21,997 nucleotides of DNA from DATJSN01 sp035504095 (GCA_035504095.1 DATJSN010000084.1:1-21997); one strand, 5' to 3'; counted from the stretch's first letter, positions 1 to 7,629 are shown. Numbers and translations: made by a program. The notes: generated by a model not told the origin, from the letters alone.

Positions 1-1
1 C

Positions 2-460
2 AAACTCATTCTTGTTACGCTGCAAAAAGAACAAGGCCTGATAACTGACCCCGCAACCTATGCGGCAAATTCTCGTAAAATGAAATGGGCGATGGGATGT
101 GGATCGCCCAACAGTTTCACGGAACAAATCAATTGCGGGGCTCGGTCCTTCAAAAAACGATTTGTCGCTCCTGTTTTTAAACCCATTGCGGTGATGAATA
201 AATATAGCAAACCCCAGGTGATCAATCAGGCGTGGGCGAATCAAAATATTTTGTATGCACTCCCCGAAACAAATTCGAAGAACACCCTATCTAATCCCGC
301 GGATTGTGCGGCGGTTCAGTTTATGCCGGAAAATAAATCAACAATGGCGCAATACTTCTATACCAATTATGTCGTTAGTTATTGGCCGCAGGGACATAGC
401 TACGCCGGCGGAGGGGTATATCTGTTTCAAAGAATATGGCAAAGATATTTTCCCCAGTGA
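2..460 (+). CDS. Lysozyme-like (hemagglutinin-type) secreted protein, C-terminal fragment
   Basis: The reading frame is open from the left edge of the window, so this is the 3' end of a longer gene. About 152 residues are visible. The segment begins with LILVTLQKEQGLITDP, followed by a Cys-containing stretch (MGCGSP...NCGARSF) and a C-terminal aromatic stretch ending in YLFQRIWQRYFPQ. This recalls a family, common in actinobacteria and often labelled hemagglutinin or lytic-transglycosylase-like, with a 'IQKEQGL' motif whose Glu is the presumed catalytic acid of a lysozyme fold and a terminal 'YTPY...FNRIW' segment. Peptidoglycan binding or cleavage outside the cytoplasm is therefore inferred, not shown. 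The N-terminal part, including any signal peptide, lies outside the window. The gene ends 34 bases from the convergent Sel1 gene, with no hairpin between them. Confidence 0.55.
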   Translation, partial: KLILVTLQKEQGLITDPATYAANSRKMKWAMGCGSPNSFTEQINCGARSFKKRFVAPVFKPIAVMNKYSKPQVINQAWANQNILYALPETNSKNTLSNPADCAAVQFMPENKSTMAQYFYTNYVVSYWPQGHSYAGGGVYLFQRIWQRYFPQ

Positions 461-494
461 GAATGACGATATGCTCAGGCAATTCAGGGCCATG

Positions 495-1787
495 TTATTG
501 GGGCATTTTGGCAAGCTCATTTTTGGCGTCTGGATTTCCCAATTGGGCGGCTTTTTGGAACCACGCTTTGGCGGTGGCCGGGTCCTGCGGCACGCCCATT
601 CCAAATTCGTACATTTGGCCCAGTGCAACCATGGCATCAGAATCACCTAAATCCGCGGCGTCTTTGAACCAGGCTGCGGCCTGTTTGTAATCCTTCGCCG
701 CGCCCTGGCCGGTTTCATACATTTCACCCAAGCCCCACATGCCATTGGAATCGCCCAAAGCGGCGGCGTCCTGATCCAGGCCTTCTTCACACATAGCGTC
801 GGCGTCATCGTTTGCGGCGGCCTTTTGGAGCCACATTGTTGACGCACCGTCATCTTCGGGTGGACGGCCGGGATCAAGTTCGCCGCCGGGGACATACAGC
901 GCACTGATTTGAACCATGGCCGCAGGATTACCCAATGCGGCGGCTTTTTGGTACCAGGCCATTGCTTTCGTGTCATCCTCTGTTACAAAATCGCCGCCAT
1001 CATAGAGTTCACCAATGTAGATCATGGCGTTGGAATTCCCAAGTGCGGCGGCCTTTTGGTACCAGTTATAAGCCTGCTTGGAATCCTGCGGCAATCCCCA
1101 GCCATAGTCATAAAGTATTCCAATACAGACCATGGCATTGGAATCCCCAGTGTTGGCCGCTTTTTGATACGCGTTTATTACCGGCTGGTAATTCTGGTTG
1201 CCAAGATCGTAAAGCCCTCCGATTGCGCCAATAGCCAGGGAATTGTTGAACGCCGCGGCTTTCAGGTACCAGTTCAATGCTTGTCTGTAATCCTGGGGTA
1301 CACCATTGCCAAGAGCATACAACACGCCAATATCGTACATGGCTTGAGAATTACCGAGTGCTGCGGCCTTTTGATACCAGACAAGAGCCTGTTTGTAATC
1401 CTGCGGCACTTTATTGCCGGTGTTATAAAGTGTTCCAATGGCGCATATCGCATCAGTGTTACCAAGGGCCGCGGCTTTAAGGTAATCCGCCAATGCCTGC
1501 CGATCATTTTCAGGCACGCCCTGGCCGGAGGCGTCCATTAATCCCAAATCTACTATGGCTTCGGAATTACCTTTTATAGCGGCCTTTTGAAAAGAAGTTA
1601 TTGCTTGTTGATAATCCCGATTATCCAAATCCTGGGACCCAAGTTGGTAATCAGTGTTGTCAGGGCCAGAAGGCTCTAAAGCAGCGGACTGCGTAGTCGA
1701 CGGATCGGCCAATACAATTCCGATGCCGATCATAAAAATCGAAAGGATAATTAATGAGCCGAAACAGGCGACGTTTGGTTTGATCAT
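495..1787 (-). CDS. Secreted Sel1-like repeat (SLR/TPR) protein
   Basis: 430 residues. An N-terminal hydrophobic segment (about residues 8-27, ending IGIVLADPS) looks like a signal peptide, so the protein is probably exported to the periplasm or anchored by its N-terminus. From about residue 45 to the end it consists of Sel1-like repeats, recognisable by the recurring WYQKAAALGN and GxLYxxGxGVPQDYKQA pattern with a 36-residue period. Such solenoids act as protein-protein scaffolds; no enzyme motif is visible. The period is exact for several units (Ala-Met pairs near 219, 255 and 291, then 350 and 386). One unit carries a 5-residue Pro/Gly/Asp insertion near 300-313, and the next is only 18 residues long. 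The gene starts 19 bases after mnmG on the same strand and is probably co-transcribed with it. No clear Shine-Dalgarno precedes the ATG. Confidence 0.88.
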   Translation of the reverse strand: MIKPNVACFGSLIILSIFMIGIGIVLADPSTTQSAALEPSGPDNTDYQLGSQDLDNRDYQQAITSFQKAAIKGNSEAIVDLGLMDASGQGVPENDRQALADYLKAAALGNTDAICAIGTLYNTGNKVPQDYKQALVWYQKAAALGNSQAMYDIGVLYALGNGVPQDYRQALNWYLKAAAFNNSLAIGAIGGLYDLGNQNYQPVINAYQKAANTGDSNAMVCIGILYDYGWGLPQDSKQAYNWYQKAAALGNSNAMIYIGELYDGGDFVTEDDTKAMAWYQKAAALGNPAAMVQISALYVPGGELDPGRPPEDDGASTMWLQKAAANDDADAMCEEGLDQDAAALGDSNGMWGLGEMYETGQGAAKDYKQAAAWFKDAADLGDSDAMVALGQMYEFGMGVPQDPATAKAWFQKAAQLGNPDAKNELAKMPQ

Positions 1788-1806
1788 CGGATATACGTCC
1801 GCAATT

Positions 1807-3744
1807 TTACCCGCGCCCGGTGATGTACAAACTCAGAACCATCAGATCGGACGGGGTTACGCCTTCCAGGCGTGAAGCCTGGCCGATGGTTTGAGGCTCA
1901 AACCGCGCCAAAGCTTCTCGCGCTTCCTTACGCAATTCGGGCATGGAGGAAAAATTCATCTGCCTTGGAATCATTTTATTTTCCAGTTCGCGCATGCGTT
2001 CCGCTGCGCGTTTTTCACGCTGAATGTAGCCAAAGTAGCGAGCTTCAATCTGCACCTGTTGAACCAATGGCCGCAATGCGGGATCGCAAAGTATCTCCCG
2101 GAGTTTTTCGCCGTTGGTAAACTCCATCTCCAATAGCGCTCCTGCAGGCATGTCCGGGCGGCGCAGCAAATCCCAGGCGCTCACGCCGCCCGGGAGTCTA
2201 GTGTCGTGAAAAATCCGGTTAATATGTCCAATTCGTGTCAATTTTTCCTCCAGCCGCCGGACGCGGGCAGATTCCGCCATGCCAATCTGTTGTGCCAAAG
2301 GCGTAAGCCGCTGATCGGCGTTGTCGCCGCGCAACGTCAGGCGAAATTCCGCTCTGCTGGTGAACATGCGATAAGGTTCGGTCGGGTTTTTGGTGACCAG
2401 GTCGTCGATCATTACGCCGATGTACGCCTGGTCGCGCGCCAGCACGAATGGCGGTTCATCGCGAACCCGGCGCGCCGCGTTAATACCGGCAACCAGCCCC
2501 TGACCCGCGGCTTCTTCATATCCGCTGGTTCCGTTGATCTGTCCGGCGAAGAACAATCCTAAAACTCGATGGGTTTCCAGCGATGCGCCAATCTGATGTG
2601 TAGGTGAAAAATCGTACTCAACAGCGTAACCCCAGCGCAAAATTTGCGCTTTTTCCAGACCCACTATGCTGTGAACGATCTGTTCCTGAACGTCCGTTGG
2701 CAGCGAAGTGGAAATGCCGTTGCAATAAATTTCATTAGTGTCGAGCCCCTCGGGTTCCAGGAATATCTGGTGCTGTGATTTATCCGCGAAACGCACGACC
2801 TTATCTTCAATGCTTGGGCAGTAACGCGGGCCGCGGCTCTGAATCTGGCCGCTGTACATTGGCGCGCGATGCAGATTCGCGCGGATCAATTCGTGGACCT
2901 GTTGGTTAGTGTAGGTGATGTGACACGGAACCTGCGGCAGAACGGGGAACGCACTGGCTAATGGAGAATCGGTTGTAGAAGTCAAATCACTCATCGGCAC
3001 TGGCGGATCGTCGCCGGGTTGAGTTTCCAGGCCAGAAAAATCGATGGATTCTTTGGCCAAACGCGGGGGGGTGCCTGTTTTCAGCCGGCCCATCTGTAGG
3101 CCCAGTTTTGCCAGGGAATCGGTAAGTCCCATCGCCGCCTGTTCGCCGACACGCCCGCCAGTGGTTTTTTTCTCGCCGGTGTGCATCAGCCCGCGCAGAA
3201 ATGTTCCAGTTGTAAGTACTGCGCAAGTGCAGGTGAGCTTGCGGCCTGATTTAAGTCCCAGGCCGGTCAAAGTCCATGCCGGACCGTTGCGGCTGTCGGT
3301 TCTCGGTTCTCGGTTGCCAGAGAACTCGCTAGCGGGCTGCGCGCGAATTTCTTCCACGGTGTCGGTAATGATGCTCAGATTAGGGCAATTTTCAGCTAAA
3401 AGCTTCTGCACCGCCTGGGCATAACGATATTTGTCGGCCTGGGCGCGCGGCGATTGCACCGCAGGTCCTTTGGAGCGATTAAGCATTCGAAATTGGATTC
3501 CGGTGGCGTCAATGGCGTGGGCCATGAGTCCGCCGAGTGCATCGATTTCCCTGACAATTTGCCCTTTGGCCAGCCCGCCGATTGCGGGGTTACAGCTCAT
3601 GCGTCCGATGGCCTGAGGATCCATAGTGATCATGGCCACTTTGCCTCGGTTGCCCAGAAGCCGCGAAGCCCCCCAGGCGGCTTCAGCACCCGCGTGGCCG
3701 CCGCCGACGATGACCACGTCAAAATGCAGAGCGTTTTCACCCAT
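1807..3744 (-). CDS. mnmG: tRNA uridine-5-carboxymethylaminomethyl modification enzyme MnmG (GidA)
   Basis: MnmG binds FAD and, with MnmE, installs the (carboxymethyl)aminomethyl group on wobble U34 of certain tRNAs in the cytoplasm. The FAD dinucleotide-binding motif VIVGGGHAGAEAA lies at residues 11-23. Other family blocks present are MSCNPAIGGLAKG, GRLKTGTPPR, PRYCPSIEDK (conserved Cys), HQIFLEPEG, FFAGQINGTSGYEEAA, FTSRAEFRL and the C-terminal TIGQASRLEGV. The start is placed at the Met of MGENALHFDVVIVGG, giving 645 residues against about 630 in E. coli. The frame runs 41 codons further upstream, but that extension has no family resemblance and would cross into the divergent promoter region. 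Two short insertions account for the extra length: about 20 residues near 140-160, partly coded by a TCGGTTC heptamer repeat, and a Ser/Thr-rich stretch before VPCHITYTN. The Sel1 gene follows 19 bases downstream. Confidence 0.97.
   Translation of the reverse strand: MGENALHFDVVIVGGGHAGAEAAWGASRLLGNRGKVAMITMDPQAIGRMSCNPAIGGLAKGQIVREIDALGGLMAHAIDATGIQFRMLNRSKGPAVQSPRAQADKYRYAQAVQKLLAENCPNLSIITDTVEEIRAQPASEFSGNREPRTDSRNGPAWTLTGLGLKSGRKLTCTCAVLTTGTFLRGLMHTGEKKTTGGRVGEQAAMGLTDSLAKLGLQMGRLKTGTPPRLAKESIDFSGLETQPGDDPPVPMSDLTSTTDSPLASAFPVLPQVPCHITYTNQQVHELIRANLHRAPMYSGQIQSRGPRYCPSIEDKVVRFADKSQHQIFLEPEGLDTNEIYCNGISTSLPTDVQEQIVHSIVGLEKAQILRWGYAVEYDFSPTHQIGASLETHRVLGLFFAGQINGTSGYEEAAGQGLVAGINAARRVRDEPPFVLARDQAYIGVMIDDLVTKNPTEPYRMFTSRAEFRLTLRGDNADQRLTPLAQQIGMAESARVRRLEEKLTRIGHINRIFHDTRLPGGVSAWDLLRRPDMPAGALLEMEFTNGEKLREILCDPALRPLVQQVQIEARYFGYIQREKRAAERMRELENKMIPRQMNFSSMPELRKEAREALARFEPQTIGQASRLEGVTPSDLMVLSLYITGRG
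3296..3316. repeat. Three tandem heptamers (TCGGTTC, TCGGTTC, TCGGTTG) inside mnmG
   Basis: Three consecutive 7-base units, two identical and one differing in the last base, lie within the mnmG coding region. On the coding strand they give a peptide containing NREPRTDS, inside a segment absent from E. coli MnmG as I recall it. Because 21 bases is a multiple of three, the array keeps the frame. It looks like a small slippage- or insertion-derived repeat tolerated in a surface loop. Confidence 0.7.
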
Positions 3745-3755
3745 ATCAGAGGGAT

Positions 3756-3761
3756 ATTGTA
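3756..3761 (-). promoter_or_regulatory. Candidate -10 box of mnmG (TACAAT)
   Basis: On the minus strand TACAAT lies 11 bases before the chosen mnmG start, with no Shine-Dalgarno between. If used, transcription would begin within a few bases of the ATG, giving a nearly leaderless mRNA. No convincing -35 was identified, so this rests on the hexamer and its position alone. Confidence 0.35.
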
Positions 3762-3791
3762 GCGGGGGAAGCGTGAAATATGAAAATGCGC

Positions 3792-3797
3792 TAAAAT
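3792..3797 (+). promoter_or_regulatory. Candidate -10 box of the PTPS-family gene (TAAAAT)
   Basis: TAAAAT lies 6 bases before the ATG at 3804 in the 59-base divergent interval shared with mnmG. No Shine-Dalgarno precedes that ATG, so the spacing fits a leaderless transcript. The region is AT-rich, and chance occurrence is possible. Confidence 0.3.
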
Positions 3798-3803
3798 AAA
3801 CCG

Positions 3804-4589
3804 ATGCAAATGATTCGGGAAATACGGTTTGCCCCCTGCGGTCCGGAACTGCCTGCTCAGGCGGCAAATACCTTTTCCGCCAATCCGCCTTATGAGGGGA
3901 TTGGGCCGGTATTGTCCCTGGCCGCCGCCGTTGAAGGCCCGATTGATCCGCTGACGGGCATGTTGGTAAACATCAAGGAAATTGACCGCATATTACGGCG
4001 GGTTGCTCTTGGGCTGTTTTCGCACCCGGCGGGTGTAAATAATTCGACCCGGATCGCTGATTTACTTTCGGCGTGCTACGAGCAATGTTCGCAATCGCTT
4101 GCGCCACTTACGTTGAGCAGTTTACGATTGGCGCCCAGCCCGTGGACGTATTTTGAAATTCGCCAGAAGGAGATTCCGATGGTTCGCATGTCTGTGCGTT
4201 TTGAGTTTGCGGCGGCGCATCGCCTGCATTGTGATACTTTAGATGAACGTCGAAATACGGAATTATTTGGAAAATGCAACAGTCCCAATGCCCATGGACA
4301 TAACTACGAACTGGAAGTGGTGCTGGGCGGCAAACCCGATCCGGGTACAGGCCTGATCTTGCCGCTGGGAGAATTTCAGCGAATCGTCAATACGCAAGTG
4401 ATTCAGAATTTCGATCACAAGCATTTGAATCTGGACTGCCCCGAATTCGCCAGTTTAAATCCGACGGTTGAAAACATCACCCGCGTGATTTTTGACAAGT
4501 TGCGCGGAGCCTTTAAACCACCGGCTGAACTTAAAGCCGTACGCGTGTGGGAAACGCCCAAGACTTGCTGCGAGATGGTTAACGAATAG
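3804..4589 (+). CDS. Tandem-domain 6-pyruvoyl-tetrahydropterin synthase/QueD-family protein
   Basis: 261 residues containing two T-fold PTPS domains. The C-terminal domain (about 126-261) is complete. It has the zinc His in FAAAHRL, a Cys followed by the other two His ligands in CNSPNAHGHNY (a C-x5-HGH spacing, as in eukaryotic PTPS rather than the C-x3-HGH of E. coli QueD), then DPGTGL, FDHKHLN, NPTVEN and the active-site Glu in VWETPKT. The N-terminal domain (about 1-122) follows the same order, with DPLTGMLVNIKEIDRIL matching DPGTGLILPLGEFQRIV. It has lost the metal site (GIG in place of HGH) and the WETP Glu (LAPSP), so it is probably structural. Substrate is uncertain: dihydroneopterin triphosphate to 6-carboxy- or 6-pyruvoyl-tetrahydropterin. 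ATG 3804 has no Shine-Dalgarno; an internal in-frame ATG at 4179 has a strong one. The stop is 2 bases from the convergent PIN/TRAM gene. Confidence 0.88.
   Translation: MQMIREIRFAPCGPELPAQAANTFSANPPYEGIGPVLSLAAAVEGPIDPLTGMLVNIKEIDRILRRVALGLFSHPAGVNNSTRIADLLSACYEQCSQSLAPLTLSSLRLAPSPWTYFEIRQKEIPMVRMSVRFEFAAAHRLHCDTLDERRNTELFGKCNSPNAHGHNYELEVVLGGKPDPGTGLILPLGEFQRIVNTQVIQNFDHKHLNLDCPEFASLNPTVENITRVIFDKLRGAFKPPAELKAVRVWETPKTCCEMVNE
4167..4181 (+). promoter_or_regulatory. Internal ribosome binding site and start codon for a stand-alone PTPS domain
   Basis: AAGGAG at 4167-4172 is followed by 6 bases and an in-frame ATG at 4179. Initiation here would give a 136-residue product (MVRMSVRFEFAAAHRL...), the normal length of a single catalytic PTPS domain and beginning exactly at its first strand. 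The upstream ATG at 3804 has no comparable signal. Either this is the main start, or the gene yields both a long and a short product. Confidence 0.5.
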
Positions 4590-4591
4590 GC

Positions 4592-5680
4592 TTACGTGAC
4601 GGCACGGTCCGCCTGAGGTTGCGGTGCATTTTCGGCTCGTCCAAAGATCATGCGTCCGGCGGAAGTTTGCACAACATTGGTGACCTGCATGGAAATTTCC
4701 TGTCCAATGCGATCCCGCGCCATATCCACAACCACCATCGTACCGTCTTCAAGGTAGCCGACGCCTTGGCCTGCAGTTTCACCCGGCTTGATGATGCGCA
4801 CGCGCAGCATTTCACCGGGGAGAACGGCGGGTTTGACGGCATTGGCCAGATCATTAAGGTTCACCACATCGATGCGATTGATGCCCGCGATTTTGTTGAG
4901 ATTATAATCATTAGTAACGATGCGGCCGTTTTCCTGCTGCGCCAGAGCGATTAATTTCTGATCGACGCCTTCCAGTGCTTCAGAATGAGAAAAGGTTCCA
5001 TCCCACACGTGCATTTCCACCTGGGGAAGCGTCTGAAGTCTGTGCAGCACCTCCAGGCCGCGGCGTCCACGAGCACGTTTGAGTTTATCGCCGGAATCAG
5101 CCACCGTCTGGAGTTCGTTTAATACAAAGCGCGGCACGATCATGCGGCTTTCGAAAATTCCTGTCGCCGCCACGTCGGCGATGCGTCCGTCAATAATTAC
5201 GCTGGTGTCGAGAATGAACGGACGGGAACCGCGCATCGCCCGGCTGAATTCCACATAAGGAATCACGAAGCGAAAATCATCCTTGGTTTGTAAAATAAGA
5301 GAGACGGAAAGATAACATATAATTAAGCCGACCAGGAGCTTAACGCCAGTAACAAAGGGCAAAAATTGCGTTAAATTGCTGCCGGACAGGAATATCTCAA
5401 ATACCTGCTGGATCAGGTATCCCAGCGCCAGGCTAACCAGAATGCCGATCAATATGCCGAAAAACAGGCCGGACATCGCCGAAAGATTTTTCCGTTTGAC
5501 CAGATAATCCATGAGGATCACAGCCAGCGCCAGCACCACGCCGCCGACCATTACTACGTAAGGCCAGACGAGAGCGCCATTGCTGGTTCCATTGGTCGTT
5601 TGGATAACCACGGATAGATAGGCAACGGCCACGGACGCGACTAAAAGAATAAAAATAGTACGAATAATATTGAGAATCAT
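4592..5680 (-). CDS. Membrane-anchored PIN/TRAM domain protein (YacL-like putative RNase)
   Basis: 362 residues. Four hydrophobic segments (about 5-25, 38-60, 70-95 and 106-130) form an N-terminal membrane region. A PIN nuclease domain follows at about 153-280, with the usual acidic residues in FILDTSVIIDGR (Asp158), LNELQ (Glu189), GVDQKL (Asp240) and VTNDYN (Asp258). The C-terminal TRAM-like RNA-binding domain is at about 285-348 (GETAGQGVGYLEDGTMVVV). This is the architecture of Bacillus YacL and related proteins, presumed membrane-bound ribonucleases with no settled substrate. The ATG at 5680 is preferred over an in-frame GTG six bases upstream because that GTG lies inside the GGAGGTG Shine-Dalgarno (5684-5690), which is optimally placed for the ATG. 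It lies downstream of the FabZ-like gene on the same strand, 116 bases away. The C-terminal tail is Pro/Gln/Ala-rich. Confidence 0.92.
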   Translation of the reverse strand: MILNIIRTIFILLVASVAVAYLSVVIQTTNGTSNGALVWPYVVMVGGVVLALAVILMDYLVKRKNLSAMSGLFFGILIGILVSLALGYLIQQVFEIFLSGSNLTQFLPFVTGVKLLVGLIICYLSVSLILQTKDDFRFVIPYVEFSRAMRGSRPFILDTSVIIDGRIADVAATGIFESRMIVPRFVLNELQTVADSGDKLKRARGRRGLEVLHRLQTLPQVEMHVWDGTFSHSEALEGVDQKLIALAQQENGRIVTNDYNLNKIAGINRIDVVNLNDLANAVKPAVLPGEMLRVRIIKPGETAGQGVGYLEDGTMVVVDMARDRIGQEISMQVTNVVQTSAGRMIFGRAENAPQPQADRAVT

Positions 5681-5709
5681 AAACACCTCCGGGAGTTATA
5701 AATTGCTAT

Positions 5710-5740
5710 GGCCGGTTGGAATTCCGCCATTCAACCGGCC
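5710..5740. other. Inverted repeat upstream of the PIN/TRAM gene
   Basis: GGCCGGTTG (5710-5718) and CAACCGGCC (5732-5740) are perfect 9-base arms around a 13-base spacer, extendable by a G-U and an A-U pair. Neither strand has a T-tract after the stem, so it is a poor intrinsic terminator. It could be a weak terminator of the FabZ-like gene, a structured leader of the PIN/TRAM gene or a protein-binding site. Confidence 0.45.
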
Positions 5741-5796
5741 CGATGAAAAATAATCACTAATAACCTCTAAATAGATTATGCGCCCTAACCCGCCCG

Positions 5797-6315
5797 TTAC
5801 TCCTGCCGGGCATCGTCGAGCGGCACGTTAATATCCCGCCTGATATTTTCAAATAGCGCCATAAAGCGGCTATTAAAAACGAAATTGAATTCAGGAAACT
5901 TCATGCCTGTCATGTTTTGATCGATGTGCGAAAACATCATTTCGACTTCACCCACGGGTTGTTCACTTTGGCCGGCACCGGGGCGGACGCGGATATGGCC
6001 CTGAATGGCTGCACCGGCTTCGCTGATCTGAATGACGTTGGCGTCGTAAACGATTTGTTCACCCGGTCGAACGATTCGCTGGAAGTTCGCCCGGCCAATC
6101 TTGGCCAGAATCACTTTTTCCTTAAAGTCACGCTGGTCGCCGACAAGAATGCCGCTGGTTTGCGCCATGCCTTCAATCATCAGGCTGGCGGGCATGACGT
6201 AAAAGCCTGGGAAATGATCGTGCAGATGGTCTTCCGCCAACGAAACATTTTTGATGGCCAGGGCGCGTTTGCCCGGCTCAAAAATTTCTAAACGGTCGAT
6301 CCATATCCAACGCAT
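5797..6315 (-). CDS. FabZ-like 3-hydroxyacyl-[acyl-carrier-protein] dehydratase
   Basis: 172 residues with a single hot-dog fold. The segment HLHDHFPGFYVMPASL plus LMIEGMAQTSG holds the catalytic His (His34) and Glu (Glu48) in the FabZ arrangement. The family dehydrates 3-hydroxyacyl-ACP to trans-2-enoyl-ACP in fatty-acid elongation in the cytoplasm. The protein is about 20 residues longer than a typical FabZ because of a C-terminal extension (FNFVFNSRFMALFENIRRD...). It begins at once with MRWIWIDRLEIFEPG, a form I associate with planctomycete homologues. A role in ordinary fatty-acid synthesis is the default, but a specialised lipid pathway cannot be excluded. GGAG lies 9 bases before the ATG. 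The gene starts 43 bases after gapA on the same strand and is likely in its operon. Confidence 0.87.
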   Translation of the reverse strand: MRWIWIDRLEIFEPGKRALAIKNVSLAEDHLHDHFPGFYVMPASLMIEGMAQTSGILVGDQRDFKEKVILAKIGRANFQRIVRPGEQIVYDANVIQISEAGAAIQGHIRVRPGAGQSEQPVGEVEMMFSHIDQNMTGMKFPEFNFVFNSRFMALFENIRRDINVPLDDARQE

Positions 6316-6358
6316 TCGTACGCGTCTCCGTTGTGCTCAAACGAGCATTGCGTCGATG

Positions 6359-7381
6359 CTATATTAAGCCATCTTTTTTGCCGATGAATTTAATCAGGTC
6401 TACAACGCGATTGGAGTAACCCCATTCATTGTCGTACCAACTGATTAACTTGAAGAAACGGCTGTTGAGTTCGATGCCCGCCTTGGCGTCGTAGATGCTG
6501 GAACGCGGATCGGTGATAAAGTCGGAAGAAACAACTTCTTCCTCGGTATAACCGAGAATGCCCTTGAGTTTGCCTTCGGAAGCCGCCTTGATCGCGGCGT
6601 TAATTTCGGGCAACGACGTTTCCTTTTTAGTGCGGACGGTCAAATCAACCACCGACACATCGGGCGTGGGAATGCGGAAAGCCATGCCGGTAATTTTGCC
6701 CTTAAGCTCGGGGATAACCAGTGTGGCGGCCTTGGCCGCGCCTGTGGCGGCGGGAATCACATTCTGACTGGCGCCGCGCCCGCCGCGCCAGTCTTTTTTC
6801 GATGGGCCGTCCACCGTTGGCTGCGTGGCAGTAACGGAGTGCACCGTGGTCATCAGCGCTTCTTCAACGCCGAAAACATCGTTAACAACTTTCACCAGCG
6901 GAGCCAAACAGTTGGTGGTGCAACTTGCGTTGGAAACAATGGTATCCGTCGCGGGATTGAATTTATCTTCGTTCACGCCAATTACGAACGTCGGGATTTC
7001 CTTGTCCTTGGCCGGCGCGGAGATGATCACGCGTTTTGCGCCGGCGGTGATGTGTTTACCGGAGCCTTCGCGATCTGTGAATAAACCCGTTGACTCAACC
7101 ACATAACTCACATTGAGGTCTTTCCAGGGAAGCTGCGCTGGATCACGCAGGGCGAACGTTTTAATAAAATGTCCATTCACCGTCAGGCCGTCTTCTTTGT
7201 GTGAAACCTCACCCTTGAAGCGGCCATGGGTCGAATCATGTCGTAACAGATACGCCAGGTTATCAGCGGGAACAAGATCGTTGATAGCGACGAATTCAAT
7301 CTGTGGATCATTGATTGCGGCACGAAAAAACAACCTGCCGATGCGTCCAAAACCATTGATGCCAACACGGATTTTTGCCAT
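6359..7381 (-). CDS. gap: Glyceraldehyde-3-phosphate dehydrogenase (type I)
   Basis: 340 residues, a typical length. GAPDH converts glyceraldehyde-3-phosphate, phosphate and NAD+ to 1,3-bisphosphoglycerate in glycolysis and runs in reverse in gluconeogenesis. The Rossmann motif INGFGRIGR is at residues 8-16 and Asp35 sits at the end of the second strand, favouring NAD. The active site SNASCTTNCLAP supplies Cys154, and His181 lies in TTVHSVTATQ. The phosphate-site region GGRGASQNVIPAATGAAKA and the C-terminal SWYDNEWGYSNR complete the set. There is no gap in the family blocks. It is the first gene of a leftward group with the FabZ-like and PIN/TRAM genes and is divergent from rpsT across 248 bases. 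No strong Shine-Dalgarno precedes the ATG. Confidence 0.98.
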   Translation of the reverse strand: MAKIRVGINGFGRIGRLFFRAAINDPQIEFVAINDLVPADNLAYLLRHDSTHGRFKGEVSHKEDGLTVNGHFIKTFALRDPAQLPWKDLNVSYVVESTGLFTDREGSGKHITAGAKRVIISAPAKDKEIPTFVIGVNEDKFNPATDTIVSNASCTTNCLAPLVKVVNDVFGVEEALMTTVHSVTATQPTVDGPSKKDWRGGRGASQNVIPAATGAAKAATLVIPELKGKITGMAFRIPTPDVSVVDLTVRTKKETSLPEINAAIKAASEGKLKGILGYTEEEVVSSDFITDPRSSIYDAKAGIELNSRFFKLISWYDNEWGYSNRVVDLIKFIGKKDGLI

Positions 7382-7629
7382 TGAGTATTACCCCAATATG
7401 AACAGGTCGCCCGGCGATGTCATACGCAGACGTGCGCCAAGGGCGAATATCAAAGCAGGGGATTCTAGGGCTTTTATCTCCTGCGGGCAAGAAAGGGATG
7501 AGTCAGGTAGTTGCAAGAAACCTCGATTCGTGTGATATTAACGAATTCCCCGGAGCGGACGGCGGCGGATACGCAATCCTTCCGGATGTATTATCGCAGT
7601 TTTGCGAAATAATTACCAAGGAGTTTTGC

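Noticed and set aside
7417..7629. Open frame extending rpsT about 70 codons upstream
   Set aside because: S20 has a fixed length near 88 residues, AAGGAG sits just before the GTG at 7630, and the extension shows no family similarity.
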